A stretch of 64,000 bases of DNA from Akebia trifoliata (taxonomy: Eukaryota; Streptophyta; Magnoliopsida; Ranunculales; Lardizabalaceae): the NCBI GenBank assembly GCA_017979445.1, contig CM030713.1, positions 26,147,163 through 26,211,162 on the forward strand, written 5' to 3'. The translations under genes and the position numbers were made by a program. The notes under the pieces were generated by a model, which was not told the origin of the DNA, made no database searches, and saw only the letters and a program-made list of their open reading frames with translations. Positions 32,634 through 45,705 of the stretch are shown here, piece by piece; the stretch's first letter is position 1; each line of letters starts with the position of its first letter.

Positions 32634-32779
32634 GGTCTAGAAAGTCTATTTTGAGGCCCTAATTATAGAGAATTTAGGGATAAAATACATGTTAAATCCC
32701 CTAGATATAGATAATGCACTTAAAGGCCATGTTATTTGATTATTTTTTAATTTATGTGAATTTCTAATTTAATTTATTC

Positions 32780-33330
32780 AATTATTTATGATAGGTCAAA
32801 CACACAAGAACTGAAGGGATGAACCAAGAAAATTGTGAAAGTTTGTTGCAATCAAAAATCCAAAATAAATATCCAGACCAAAGTCCAAAACCATTAGGCC
32901 CACTAGAGGCGCGACGTGGTAAAGTCAGCTAGTTATGTCTCGGGATTTGTGTTGTGGCATGGCGGCTTGATTACATATGTGTTTAGTAGGATTGATTTTC
33001 CCAACATATACGGGACCATCCGATTGAAGAAACACTAATCTAGTCTCTATAAATAGAGACTAGACCAGGGTTAGAGAGGATCTCTCATATTTATATCATA
33101 TCTCTATTTTCTTATGTTTTCCTATTTTTCGATTTTTAGTTTATTTTCTGTTCTAGTTTTGTAATTAGAGGAAGTACTGCTAAAATACAGAATCAAGATC
33201 AATAAAAGAAGATTTTTGTCTTTTGTCTTATATCTTATCTCTATATTTTCCTTTTCATCTTCTTTTATGTTCCTTGTATGTTTTGTGGTTAGACCTCCAT
33301 TAGAGAGATTGATGAAGTCAAAAGTAAGAT
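32780..33330 (+). mobile_element. possible LTR fragment with TATA box and poly-A signal
   Basis: TCTATAAATAGAGAC at 33044-33058 is followed about 145 bases later by ATCAATAAAAGAAG, an LTR-like promoter and poly-A spacing. No gene follows and no borders were found. A plain promoter is an alternative. Confidence 0.3.
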
Positions 33331-33334
33331 TATC

Positions 33335-34540
33335 TTAATTTGCTTGCTTGTTTTGCATTTGTTTTTAGTTGTTTTAATTGTGATGATATTCTATTAAGTA
33401 AGAATCATCATATCTAATTTATGGTTTCCTGATCTTGATGATTTAGGCTTGAATAAGTTTAAGTTAAGTCATGCTTTATTTATTTAGGACATCATAAATA
33501 ATCTTTTGATTATTATTTTATTAGGTTAATCACAAACTTTAGATTTATTATTTGTGCTTAGCAGGATTAATCTTCTGATTCAACAACATTAGATTGTTAG
33601 CTGGATCGAGATAGAAGACAAAGTGCAAATAAACTGATAAAATGATTTGTTCTTGGTGGATTCGTTTGCTCTAAGATTTTTCATTGCAATCTCGTTTGTT
33701 ATTTCTTTTTATTGTTTCTAAATTAGTTTAATCTCTATTTAAAAATCAAATTTTAAATGGAACTAACTTCTATAAAATAAATCAATCACCTTTAATAAGA
33801 ACCCAACCTTTGTATCGAAAATGATAAACAAGATTCAATGGGTACGAACAAGTCAATGTATAATTTAACATGAGACTAGAACTAATTTTATTCCATTTCT
33901 AATATCTAGTGTTAGTTTTTACATGATAAATGATAGATGCAAATTCTTAATAAGTTTTAAAATCTCAAGTAACGATTCGTAGAATCACTTGAAGTGAACT
34001 TACTTATATGAGTGAGGAAATCAGGTGGTTTCCTATGAAAATTAGATCGTTTATAAAAACGCTCATGAAAATAGGATATATAACACATGACTATTAAAAT
34101 ACAAAACAAATAGAACACTTAACCTCGAGGAGAAAAGTATGTGTAAAGAATCTGATTCGTCTATAAAGGTCATTGGTTCAAGACAAGGTCACCAAGTAAT
34201 TCTTCGAAGAATAATGATTTTCTAATTAGAAAGTTTTCACTCAGATAATATTTAGTTAACATATTACAGACATGAAATCATAAATTTGTTTCCTCAGGAT
34301 ACACTAATGCAAATTTAAATCATTCTCGTATCACATTTTTACCTTTTTTTCAAATTTTTGACCGAATTTTTAAATCAACTAGTAAATGTAATATTCCGAA
34401 TAGTACTCGAATTAATGGCGTAACGATTTGTTGGAGTACACCTAATTGCTAACTATGTTCATAATTAGATTATCTAGTTGGACCAGGTTGAGAACCGGTT
34501 TGATCCGGTTTTCAAAAAACTTTCTAACACCCCGTCTCAA
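33335..34540. other. no gene seen; region upstream of FMO copy 2
   Basis: AT-rich sequence. Similarity to the FMO copy 1 upstream starts only about 40 bases before the start codon, so the promoter regions of the copies are unrelated. No clear TATA box was identified. Confidence 0.45.
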
Positions 34541-34602
34541 CTCTAGTCCACAAAACAAAACAAAACACAGAGACGTAAAAAAAAAAAACAAAACTCACTC
34601 CG

Positions 34603-37600
34603 ATGGCTCTTCCATCCCTCCTGCGAGTTTCATCCACTCGCCCTCTCCTCCCTTCAACCAAGACATCACGCGAGGTCGCTGTGATTGGCGCGGGCGCAGC
34701 CGGATTGGTTGCGGCTCGAGAGCTGCGCCGAGAGGGTCACAAGGTTGTAGTCTTCGAGAGAAACGATAAGATCGGTGGGACTTGGATCTATAACCCAAAC
34801 ACCGAGTCAGACTCGTTGGGTCTCGACCCATCTCGAACCATCGTTCACAGCAGTCTCTACGATTCTCTTCGAACTAATCTCCCAAGAGAATCCATGGGTT
34901 TTCGCGATTACCCATTTGTGGTTAAAGAAGGGAGACAAAGGGACCCTCGAAGGTTTCCAGGTCATCAAGAGGTTTTACTTTATTTGGAAGATTTTGCGTG
35001 TGATTACAAACTCGCTGAGTTGATTCGGTTTGAGACAGAGGTGTTTCATGTTGGGTTGGTGGAGGAAGGGAAATGGGTTGTGAAGTATAGGAGAAGAGGT
35101 CGAAGTGATGGAGATTTTGATGAGGTTTATGATGGTGTGGTTGTTTGTAATGGGCACCATACAGAGCCACGTATTGCAGAGATCCCAGGTACATGTTGTT
35201 GTGTTGGGACATAGAATTAGTGTTTGTTGAATTTCAAATTTTGAATTGTGAGATATAGAATTATAGTGGTGGCGTTGAATTTCAAAATTTGAATTGTGGG
35301 ACATAGATTAGTGGTGGTGTTGTTGAATTTCAAATTATGGATTTTGGGACATAGAATTAATCAGGCTTTAAATGCTTTTAACAATTATTAGTTTAACAAA
35401 ACTGAATTCAAAAGTGTTGTATCAATATGTTTGGAATGAATTCTCGGATGCCCACAAAAATTAGAACCACATATAACCCATTAGATGTAGCTTTTAGCAT
35501 TTTAGGGAGTTACTTATTGTTTGGTTAGAGAAGCACTCAACATGCTTATGGGAGACGGTAACACGCAGTCAAATATTATTCACACTCCCCATAATCAAGT
35601 CGGTCCAACACATATGTGTTTACAATGCTGTTTAGATTAGGCCTTCATTGTTACATACTATAAGAATCGAAGTTGTGACCTCTAAGACGTTTAGAACATT
35701 TTAATGAACACTATTTAGTTTTCCATTATCTCTTATGAGTGTTACATGTGTTTTTTTGCAGGTATTGATGTATGGCCTGGGAAGCAAATTCATAGTCACA
35801 ACTACCGTGTTCCTGAACCCTTCCGCGATCAGGTATGCAATGGATTACTATTCTTTCAATGTGAATTGATATCCTGCATGCTATATTGCAGATTTTCAAT
35901 GTGTTGATGATGTTGCCCTTGGAATTTGTTTTTTTATGTTTTGGAGTTGAATTTATAGTGCAAATTAGCTCTTAGTAGTTACCATGCAATTATGTTAAGG
36001 TTGGCGTGAAATTCAATACAGCTAAAAATTGGCACTTGTCATCCAAAGGTAATAACTGGAAGTTGAGTGCTATCATATTGCACTTCATTGGGCAATAGGA
36101 GATCCCTAAGATATTTTGTTTATTTGCATTGTGACAACATAATGTGATGTACATTTTGCCAAACACACAGTAACATGAGGGATGACTCTCATATAGAAAC
36201 TGTGAGATCATAGGATAAATCCATGTGCTTTACCTACAATTGACAATACTTACCTACCTACATCTTCTTCATATGGATGTGGGAGGGGGTGAGGAAGCAG
36301 GGTACTTTATATGCCATTATATGAAATGTCTCCTAGATTGAAATAGTATAAAAAAAATTATAAAGCCACAATGTTCAATTGCTTCCTTAATATTTTTTTC
36401 CCAAAAGCATTTGCAATAAATTAAGCAAAAAATTTTACACTAAGGCCTACTTGGTATGCTGCAAATCATTTGCAAATGCAAATAATATTCTGAATCAATT
36501 TTATTGGTGCTCGGTTACACAATGCAGATGATTTGCATTGCAAAAAATTTGCATGGATCACCTAAATTCTTAAGAAATTTCAGCAAATGATTTGCAGCAC
36601 AAAAAGTACCACAAATCATTTGCAAATCACAATGAAATTTTTTATTCCAAAGATCGTCCAATTACACAAAAAGATCCACAAGAGATTTCCCAATGGTTAG
36701 CAAGAAATAGTAAATCAGTCATTGCAAATGATTTGTAGTGTACCAAGCAGGGCCTAAGTTACAAATGCTTTTTTTTTTTTAATTCCTTTGACAAATAATA
36801 CTCTGAAGAATTTTGAACTTCTTTTGGGATCAATTAAGTTTGGCAGAAACCGAAATGCAACCCTGAAATTTTTCTAAAATTTAGACTAAGCAGTACTTTA
36901 TAGTGAGACTTCTCTGAAGCTGTCATAATTTTAAAATGTCGAAAATTTGAAGTGATCCTCAACCGAAACAAAACCCAATATGTTTGATTGTTTTTTTCAA
37001 AAATACAATGTTTGATGATTTGTTAAATAGCAAAAAACACATTGTTGAGATAGAAACTGATAGGGAATGGAAAAGTATTGAATGATAATCAAGTAATCGT
37101 TTTTGCCTTGTTTTTCTCTCTTTTTTCATTTTCTCCTTAAAATGAGTCTCACCATGTTCTTTCCACGGACAGATTGTGGTTCTGATAGGGAGTTCTGCTA
37201 GTGGTTCTGACATCTCCAGGGACATTGCCAACATTGCTAAAGAAGTTCATATTGCATCAAGATCTACTACTGATGAAACCCCAACAAAGAAGCTTGGTTA
37301 TGATAGCATTTGGCTTCATTCTATGGTAAAATTACATGGCAAGTGAGAGTCTGTTGGTTCTCATAACAAGTCTGTTAAGGAAAATATTTGAACTCTGCTC
37401 TGTAAGCTGGATCAATCAGAAATACTAATTTTGGCTAAAATAATGCAGATAAAGAGTGTCCATGATGACGGAAAAGTGGTATTCCACGATGGAAGCTCTG
37501 TCCTTGCTGATGTCATTCTACACTGCACAGGGTACGTTACACTTAATTTGTCTTTGAGATGCTTGAGTTAATGTAATCAAAATAAAAATTAGTAGAAGAG

Positions 37601-40139
37601 TGTAATCAAAGACTTAAAAGGATTCTTTTTTATTACAGAAATACATCGATTTAATCGTAATTAAATTGTGACTTTTTTCCTTCATCGATTTAATTGTGAC
37701 TCCGTAAAATCACAAACTTCACAATTATATCAGGAAAGATAATATATTACCTTGATGCACTAGTAAGCAGAGGAGATGACATTGATGAAAATGATGGTGA
37801 ATATTTTACTAATGAAGCATCAAAGAATGAGGATGACATTGAATTTGATGATTTAGATCGGTTGATGAATCCTAACTTAGATTCATGTGATTATAATCTT
37901 TTTATATTTTTAATAATATAGACTTTGAATGTGTTGTGGACCCATGATTACTTTTTGTGTATATGTGCGTTATATCAATATGGGGTTTGGTAATTGATTA
38001 TTTTAATTTAATATGAAATTTGAAATATATAATAATCTATAAGAATACCACTTAGTAGAACAATTACACAGACCTGACCTTAGCCTGATTTTTTTTCAAT
38101 TTTTCCCCAGATTTTCCTCTTGCCGACTTTTTCCCAAACCCCAACTTGGTGACTGCGGTTTTAACTGGAATTTTTTTATTTTTTAAGATACTACACTCAC
38201 AAGAGCTGAATTCAAAAGGTGGAGGCTGGAATCCAGCTTTTGTTCCCAGCTGGACCTCATGGCCAGGCCCAACATGCCCTCCTTTGTCCTAATAGAAGGC
38301 AATGCAACCCATCCACAGTTGAACAACTCCAATCCTCCCTAACGATGGAATCATCCACTCTTTTCAATTGAGTATCCTGAAGAATGATAATATTAGCTTG
38401 TTTTCCATCTCTCAATCAAATCTTCAGTTCTTGTTCATCTATCTTTATTACATATATTCTGCACATTCCAAGAGATAATTTTGATAATTGAAGAGAAGCT
38501 GCCCTAACGAATTTACAGACTTTTTTTTAATGAAAAATTAAGGATGCGGTTCGATGTTAATGAGCAATTGGAGTATATGAGTTATATTTCTCTAGAATTC
38601 AATATCTAAAGAATTTTTCTTTCTGCTACTGTTTTTTCAGGTACAAGTACGATTTTCCTTTCCTAGATACCAATAATATTGTAACCGTAGACGATAATCG
38701 TGTGGGGCCTCTATATCAGCATGTTTTTCCACCACTATTGTCCCCGGCGCTTTCTTTTATCGGATTACCTTGGAAGGTTTATCTCTATCTAACATTTTTG
38801 TATCTCATTGTTTTCATAAGATTAATTCATGACTAACCTTTGTCAGCAATAACGTGTTCTTGTATGTGGTGCCAGGTCATTCCCTTCCCCTTGGTCGAAT
38901 TACAAAGCAAATGGGTTGCCAGTGTTTTATCTGGACGGATTAGACTTCCGTCACAAGAAGAGATGATGTCAGATGTGGAAGCCTTTTACTTAAACCTTGA
39001 AGCCGCTGGCATGCCCAAACATTACACTCATAACATTGCAGATTATCAGGTAAAATGTTTTAACCCAAAGTTCTTTTGTTTAGGGGAAGATTGCCATGCA
39101 TGTTTTCAACCATACATCATCAATTTGGCTCGTTCTGTATATATATATACTACATAGGATCGGGTTCCATAGACAACATTCTAGTCCACGTGTTTTATCC
39201 TATGTGGGCTAAAAGTTTTGGGATGGGCTGATTTTTTGTGAGTATGATCTCTATGGTGAGGAGGGTTATCTTCACAAAAACTCGGCCCATTCTGAAATTG
39301 CTAGCCCCAGTTTAAAGCTCTCTAATGAAATTTGATTTAAAGCTCGGGCTTTCCAACACCTAAAAAATCTGAAGAGCTTGTATGGAATCTTGGTGCCATT
39401 TTTTACTTTTTCATTATTACTATCCGAAAAACAATTTTTTGTATTCAATAAAATGACTGTCATTAAAGAAGGAATCTATGTCACCTTATTATCATGGCGT
39501 TTCATTCGGATTCTTAGATTCTGAGTCCAGATTTCAATTTTGGATTGTCAGAATCAGATTATACAAATTGATTTTAAAAAACCAGAAACTTGTTTGGCTA
39601 CACTTTCTAGAAGCTGTTTTCAGAATATAGAATCATAATCTCCTTATTATGAAATACTATATGCCGAAGCTAAAAAGCAGCACGTAGTGCAAAAATGCAA
39701 GAAATGGATTTGAAAGTAACAAAGTTCTGATTTTAGCCAATATCTGATTATAATAATGGCAGATTTGCTTTTATAATTCAAACCAAGCGTAGCATCAGAT
39801 TCTATAATCGGATTATGGGCAAGAATCAGATTTTAGAATCCAAACCAAAATGCCCCTAAAAGGTCTTTCGGCATGGTAATGTAATTAAAATATTTTGATC
39901 GTCTTTTTCAGTTTGAGTACGACGATTGGCTTGCCTCTGAGTGTGGGGTTCCAGCTTCCGAAGAGTGGAGAAAGCAGATGTATAATAAAACATCAAAGAA
40001 CAGAGCTACTCGATCAGAAACTTATCGCGATGAATGGGATGATCAATATGAGATGTTGCAAGCGCAGAAAGACTTCCTCCAATACTTCAAAGAGGATGGT
40101 AACATCAAAATCAACGAACATGAGTCTATGGCGAGGTGA
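34603..40139 (+). CDS. FMO GS-OX-like flavin monooxygenase, copy 2 (7 exons)
   Basis: Spliced exons: 34603-35188, 35762-35832, 37173-37325, 37449-37531, 38641-38776, 38876-39049, 39912-40139 (TGA). Lengths sum to 1431 bases, 476 residues, with no stop and GT-AG introns in the same phases as copy 1. Motifs: FAD-binding GAGAAG (29-34) inside [28 protein letters not shown] signature region [12 protein letters not shown] (200-211); NADP-binding GSSASG (225-230) then SDISRDI; HCTGYKYDFPF (295-305). These match plant S-oxygenating FMOs of the GS-OX clade, cytosolic or membrane-associated enzymes using NADPH and O2. No signal peptide is apparent. The substrate cannot be told from sequence. It is the compact member of the tandem pair; intron 2 holds a Tourist MITE, intron 4 an antisense LINE piece and intron 6 part of a hairpin element. 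Confidence 0.92.
36444..36754. mobile_element. Tourist-like MITE (Harbinger-type), 311 bp, FMO copy 2 intron 2
   Basis: GGCCTACTTGGTATGCTGCA and the inverse ending CCAAGCAGGGCC form the ends, with AAATCATTTGCAAATG words inside. TAA target duplications lie at 36441-36443 and 36755-36757. Copy 1 shows the uninterrupted site TTTACACCTAGTTGGAATGC (about 23567). Confidence 0.88.
38200..38510 (-). pseudogene. LINE endonuclease remnant, antisense in FMO copy 2 intron 4
   Basis: The minus strand reads in changing frames ISWNV-like LLECAEYV, then [24 protein letters not shown] and EDWS, then a glycine/tryptophan segment. This resembles the start of L1 ORF2 (apurinic endonuclease: LQETK-L-, DSIVR-LW). 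Stops and shifts are present. Copy 1 lacks it. Confidence 0.55.
39158..39316. mobile_element. truncated core-palindrome hairpin element, FMO copy 2 intron 6
   Basis: It begins GGATCGGGTTCCATAGACAAC after TA repeats and includes one core palindrome (GGGATGGGCTGATTTTTTGTG ... CACAAAAACTCGGCCCATTC), then stops at GCTAGCCCCAGTTT. The right arm is missing. Copy 1 intron 6 lacks it. Confidence 0.7.
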
Positions 40140-40667
40140 TTCTTTTAGAATTCTAAGGTGTTTCTTTTATTTCATTTCAGATTGTATTTTAAATAAATTA
40201 ATTTATCGAAACCTTCCTGGCGTCCAATAAATTGTAGAACCCAGGTGCCTAATGGGTTCGAAATCAGGGTGACTGTGTTGGAAAAATAAATGGTGATCAT
40301 ATTGAAAAAAAAAAAAAAAAAAAATTCAGAATGGAAAATAGTTTGTAGTTTGAGGATGGTTGAGGTGAAAAAATTGAGTAACATTCGAAGGTATAAACCA
40401 TGTAAATTTTTTCGAAATCTTAATGGATGGGTACACAAAATCGAACCGAAAATGGATTCTCGACATTTTTTTATCAAAACTCGACCCAATAACAATTGGG
40501 TCGGATCGAACTGTATAAATGAAGTATTGATGTATGTTGTATGTTAATACTTTATCAAATCAGATCCTTGTACTGCCATCCATGTAGAAGAGTGTCTATT
40601 AAAAGTTGATGGTTCGAAATTAAGTGATACTTTATAAAATTGAATTCTGGTCACGAATTATTATTTG

Positions 40668-40836
40668 AGTTGTTCTGGAGTGACCTCAAGTTTGGACCTC
40701 ACATTGCACACCCTGATGTGAAAGTGGATAGGAACCATAGATGCATGCTTTTTCACTCGAATCTCGAGGAAAATATCTATGGTTCTTATACACTTCCACA
40801 TCAGGGTGAGCGATGTGAGGTTACTTCAGCATTATT
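40668..40836. mobile_element. MITE (family 2) downstream of FMO copy 2
   Basis: Inverted ends GGAGTGACCTCAAG... and GATGTGAGGTTACTTCAGCATT. Central GGAACCATAGATGC and ATATCTATGGTTCTTA pair in a hairpin. The target duplication is not clear. Confidence 0.65.
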
Positions 40837-41389
40837 TTTATAAATTGAGCATAAAAGAGATGCAGTATTATTCTTATGTGACTTTAAATATTAAATTTGG
40901 AAATATTTGATGTATGTAGGAGATATCAATTTGAATCCTTATTGGGTCCCAAAATCTAAATGATTGTATCAGATTCCATTGTTCATCATATTCACTTTTT
41001 AATAATATCTTTCTTTATTTTATCTTTAGTAAAAAAGATATATTGATCTTTTATATAATAAATGCTTGTTTACATAATTAATATTAAGAATATTTTACTC
41101 TTTTAATTAATTTTTTTAAGAAAATGTTTTGACAATCATTGCCAACATATTAAATGTATAATAAATGTATTTATTATATAGAATACTAACATTCCATTTA
41201 TCTTTTTCACTAAAAGATAAAATGAAGTGTTTTATTAGGAAAAGGAAAAGTTATTAAAAAAGAGTTAAAAAATTAATTATTTTTTAACAAATTACAAAAA
41301 TCGATTTAACACGTTAGACTGTCTAGCATTAGCATTTTTGAAATCGTTGGATGCTCTTACACCTTCTATCAACCTTTTGCGGACATTAT

Positions 41390-41785
41390 ATGCATTGTAA
41401 AAACTATTTTTCTGACAAAGTTGTAAGATTCAATTCTTACTACGAGTCCTTGAACTCAAATAGATTATCAAATTGACAATCCAACACCATAGCCTTATCA
41501 ATTTCAAGAAAACACTTAGATCCAATAAAAAAACAAATTAAAAACTAATGATTTTTTAGCTTGATCCAAGGTTTTAAAATGGACGGCTAGTGAATTCTAC
41601 CAAACTCTCAAATTTAAAATTAAAATGTAACACTAAAAAATATTTTAATTTTTTTTTAAGTTCATAGAATTTTTTTTTTTGTACATCCCCGAGGCATCCG
41701 ATCATGTTTTTATGCCACAAGGTGAGCTTAAAGACCCTTACTAAGTTTTCAAATCTTACGAAGTTAGTTAGGCTAGCCTCAACCT
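41390..41785 (-). repeat. TTACTAACTTAGTAAG-type repeat, copy 7, inverted
   Basis: Family landmarks appear in reverse: CTTGATCCAAGGTTTTAAAA, CTCAAATTTAAAATTAAAAT, TTTATGCCACAAGGTGAG, ending in CTTACGAAGTTAGTTAGGC. Confidence 0.6.
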
Positions 41786-42975
41786 TTTCATACTGAGAAT
41801 CCTAACACATGAAACAGTCTAGTAAATTCAAAACATGTAGAACAGAACAACATGTTAAATCATTTTTTATAATTTTTAAAAATTAATAATTTTTAATAAT
41901 TAATTAAATTTTTTATTTTTTTTATATAATTTTTTTTTAAAAAAAATGTGATGTAAAATGCTAATGTCCCCATGAGATCTTGGACATTAACATTCCCTTT
42001 CTTAAATATTACAAAACTATTTTTACTATTTTGAATAACATTTGTTTTCTGATTTCCAAAGAACCTAGAGTTTTTAATCCAACTCAATGAACTTTCAAGT
42101 TGATTTGGACAAATGGATTCAAGCGAGTTTCAATACCAAGTTAACTCAAACAAAACACATGTTTCTTGACACAGCTAAATGAAGGAAAAACCTTGGGATA
42201 AGGCCTTAAAGATGATGATAACGATGAAGAAGAACAAGTAGACATGTTTGCTTTACTAGAGACTCATCTAAAGAGATCTTTTTCTCTATGTGGGTAAAAA
42301 GGGATCAATGCCCCAAAAGTAAAAGAACTGATTTAATCTGCTTTTTAGAACACTATGAGAGTGTTATAGGTCCATGGCCTAAATGTTGAAATCCAATTAC
42401 TAGAAATGACCAATAAAGTTGGTTTTTTATGTGTGGGTGCAACCTAAAGGTGAACCAAAGTTTATGGGCCAAGGGTCCCAAAGACACTACAGAAAAGGAA
42501 AGAGTGATGACTTCTTTGATTTTTTTTCTTTTGGATTGATTGTTATACTTTCTTGATTTAGGACAAAATAAAAAGGATGAGTTAGATATGCTCATATGAG
42601 TATTTATAAATATTTTAATATACCCATGTGTTTTTAAAGTCATAAAGATATACCCAACTTGACTGTTGTCTTCATTGATTGACTAACTGAAAATGACCGA
42701 AATGCCTCCATCTTAAACGGTCAAGGGGTATGTCATCCGTTCGATTCTTGGTAGCCATCTTGAGAATCCAATAATGGATTTGTGTTTAATTATATTTATA
42801 AGAACATTAAGTAGTTTAATTAAATATTAATCAATGAGGTAGTTCAAAGTAAATATATTTTAGTTAAAATTAGATTCGAAAGAGAATGTATTGTCTTTCG
42901 TTTATTCACTTTTTCTTTGTACAAATGTCCATTTATATTTTATTTTTTTTATCAAAATTTTATTTGATCCACCTC

Positions 42976-43206
42976 TTTTTTTTCCGGCTACAATGGTATC
43001 CCCATTGGCAGAGGGTCCGGGTGCTGTATCTGGTCTTACGTCTAGTCCATAGGCTCATAGACCATGTCCGTTAGAACTAAATTCACTAGGTAGTTGTAGC
43101 CGACTCACACAGCCTACTCACTTTTCAAGTCAAGAAGTGGAGCGGCTAATGTTTGAACGCACGCTCCCGTTGGGAGACCTCAAGCTCTTACCATTATGCT
43201 ACACTC
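42976..43206 (-). mobile_element. tRNA-derived SINE (family C), minus strand
   Basis: Read on the minus strand: A box GTGTAGCATAATGGTAAGAG, B box GTGCGTTCAAACATTAG, a body with CATGGTCTATGAGCC, and an A-run just before 42974. The duplicated unit at about 32020-32050 lacks it (CCACCGCTCTTAGATGGTC). CACCT on both sides is a possible partial target duplication. Confidence 0.75.
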
Positions 43207-43257
43207 ACCTATTAGTTGGTCTTAATATTGAAAATCAGACTATAACAATTGATTGAT

Positions 43258-43259
43258 TA

Positions 43260-43290
<31 letters not shown>
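43258..43290. repeat. ATT microsatellite
   Basis: Ten ATT units; the counterpart at 32098-32115 has about six. Confidence 0.9.
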
Positions 43291-43291
<1 letters not shown>

Positions 43292-43944
43292 GGATTTTCA
43301 TCCAACCCATTATGAGAAAAGATTTGTTAGAATCCAATGACATTCAAAGGAGACTATCAATGTTTGGTAAAAAAAAAAAATGCCCAACTGCTCGTAAGAA
43401 TCACAGCATCATTATCATAGTCATCATAAAACTCTTCCAAAATGTTTATCATAATCATATCCATTATGATTCGGTCATTCTTTAATCGCTGTCATTGTCC
43501 CTCGCCGAATGTAAGTTAGCTATCTCAATCGACTTTCTCTCAATTTATTATCCGTTGAGGTCAGTCCTACATTTTCTCAAATGTATTTATTTCTAATTTT
43601 ATTATTTTTCTATTTTTCTATTTTATTTTATGATGAGGGTATCCGAAGTGGGATCGGAAGAGCTAGAGCTTGAACCAAGGCATGTGTGTGGGTCCCTTCC
43701 CTCAATCTCCATATGCTTATTATGCATAAAGAATGATTGTTTCATTTTCTATCTAAACAATTAATTTTTATTGGAGATTTTACACTCCATATACTCAATT
43801 TTTATTCCACTTATTCTTAAGTCCTTGAACCCTAGCACCTCTATGTATAATTCTAGTTTGTGTTCAATTTCTCTTTAGTCCCATCACTTAATACCATATT
43901 ATATGAAAATAAATACACTAATATACATACATGCTCTTTTGAAT

Positions 43945-44090
43945 GAATAATGATTTTTCACCCCCCCCCCCCCCGACATACTTTCTTTACGTGGATATAT
44001 GTGCAATTGTGCATCCCGAGAAAAAAATCTATGGTTCCACATGCCACATCAGGAGAGTATGTCAAGGGGGGAGTTTGAAAATCATGACTC
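43945..44090. mobile_element. Mutator-like MITE (family 1), 146 bp
   Basis: Ends GAATAATGATTTTTCACCC and inverse ending AAAATCATGACTC. The 9-bp target duplication CTTTTGAAT is perfect at 43936-43944 and 44091-44099. A 14-base C run (43961-43974) lies just inside the left end, and part of the left arm is missing. Confidence 0.88.
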
Positions 44091-44774
44091 CTTTTGAATA
44101 TGTGGTATTATTTCATCTATAATTAGAAAAAAATAACCCCCCAAGGATAGGTTCAACAGTAAAACAATTGACAGATAGTTTGAAATTACTTGATTTACCA
44201 TTTTGTGTTTTGTGGGGTTAGGACGTGAGACCATAGGGATCCTAAGATGGATGTGATATACCCTACAATTATCGAAAAATGAATAATTGGAAATAAATAT
44301 AACTAAACCCATTATATTTGAATGTGTTAAGAAATGATAATTAAGCATTTTTCTTATTTTTATCTCTCATTCTTAGCAGTCCATTTCCTTCTCTACCAAA
44401 TTTAACAGAGATATTGTACATTTCAGTCACCAACGATCACAGCAATCCATATTATGGTGGTCCCATGGTGAACCATGACATAAATGCACGTGACACATCC
44501 ATGCAAAATTATGACACGTGGCAGCATAAAAAATTTTGACATTCAAATAGAATATTTTCATTGGTGAGGATATGGTATGTCGGACGTATCAAAATATGAT
44601 ACCTTAAATGCCCTCAATGGGCATAGGCTCTCTCTTCCTTAGAAAAAATCAATTTCAGTGGTAAGATTTATCATTTTTCTTTAAAAAAATATTTTTTTAT
44701 GCAGAGCATTTTTTTTATTTTTTATTTTTAAGAAAAACATGATTTTCTCTCTTAATGTTATTCTAATAAAAATT

Positions 44775-44976
44775 GACTCGTGATTTTCTAACTCCCTCTC
44801 TGACATACTCCCCCTGATATGGCATGGGTTAGAACCATAGATTTTTTCCTCCAAGATACACAACTATACATCCCCATATATATATAGTTGTGTATCCCGA
44901 GAAAAAGAATCTATGGTTCTAACATATGCCAAGTCAAGGGGCGTATGTCAGAGGGGGCTTCAGAAAATCATTATTC
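44775..44976. mobile_element. Mutator-like MITE (family 1), 202 bp
   Basis: Ends GACTCGTGATTTTCTAACTCC and inverse ending AAAATCATTATTC. Flanks ATAAAAATT and TTAAAAATT match at 8 of 9. It is a near-complete hairpin with a TATATA centre. Confidence 0.85.
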
Positions 44977-44999
44977 TTAAAAATTAACTCTTTCTGAAA

Positions 45000-45700
45000 T
45001 TTTCTTTGATATGATCGAACACCAGAATTCATTTTTCAATTATCATTTTTTTTTAAGGAATTTGTCTTTCACTAAAAATGAATTCCTTGAAATCATATAG
45101 AACTGAGGCTTGCGAGAGATTCCTTACGATTTTCTTCAATATTTACAAATCTTGGCCCTAATTGCACACTTACTTGTAGGAAAACTAGAAAAGAGCACAA
45201 AAAATCAAAGAGGCGAGGAAAATACATAATTTATCAATGATATTTGATCATCTTAAATCAATTATTTCTTTACATTCTAGAGAAAGTCAATTAATTGTTT
45301 CTTTATTGTTTTTTTTTTTGCTTGATTAGCAAACATGAGAAGACAGGATTTTAATCCTAAGTTTGTTGTTCTACCATTTACAAACTTTACCAACTAATGA
45401 AATTGAACACCTTCCCAATCTATTATTTCTAAAAGTACTACCACTTATGACCTTTTAACCTCTCCCTTCCTCTCCTATAAGTCATATATAAGTTTTTCTA
45501 TAAGCAAATTTTTCTTGTTAAATATAGTTACCACCATCCTTAATTTAAGAAGTTTGATCTTTTCCCAATTATATCTCCATCTATTTTAGTTTGACTCAAT
45601 TTCCTTTTTTAATAAAATTTTAGTCTAAAGTAGAAAGAGGTGACTACTCTTACTAACATCATTAGGGCAAAATCCCTAACTAGGAGTGGGGGAGAATGGT
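45000..45700. other. no gene seen
   Basis: AT-rich intergenic DNA without recognised features. Confidence 0.4.
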
Positions 45701-45705
45701 TATCC

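Larger units (their letters stand above)
42185..43765. repeat. 3' flank of the FMO duplication, unit 2
   Basis: Colinear with 31225-32633 except for the SINE at 42976-43206 and small indels. Similarity ends near ATGATTGTTTCATTTTCTAT. Confidence 0.85.

Noticed and set aside
42886..43074. 62-codon open frame
   Set aside because: Overlaps the duplicated flank and a minus-strand SINE; no counterpart frame in the other duplicate.
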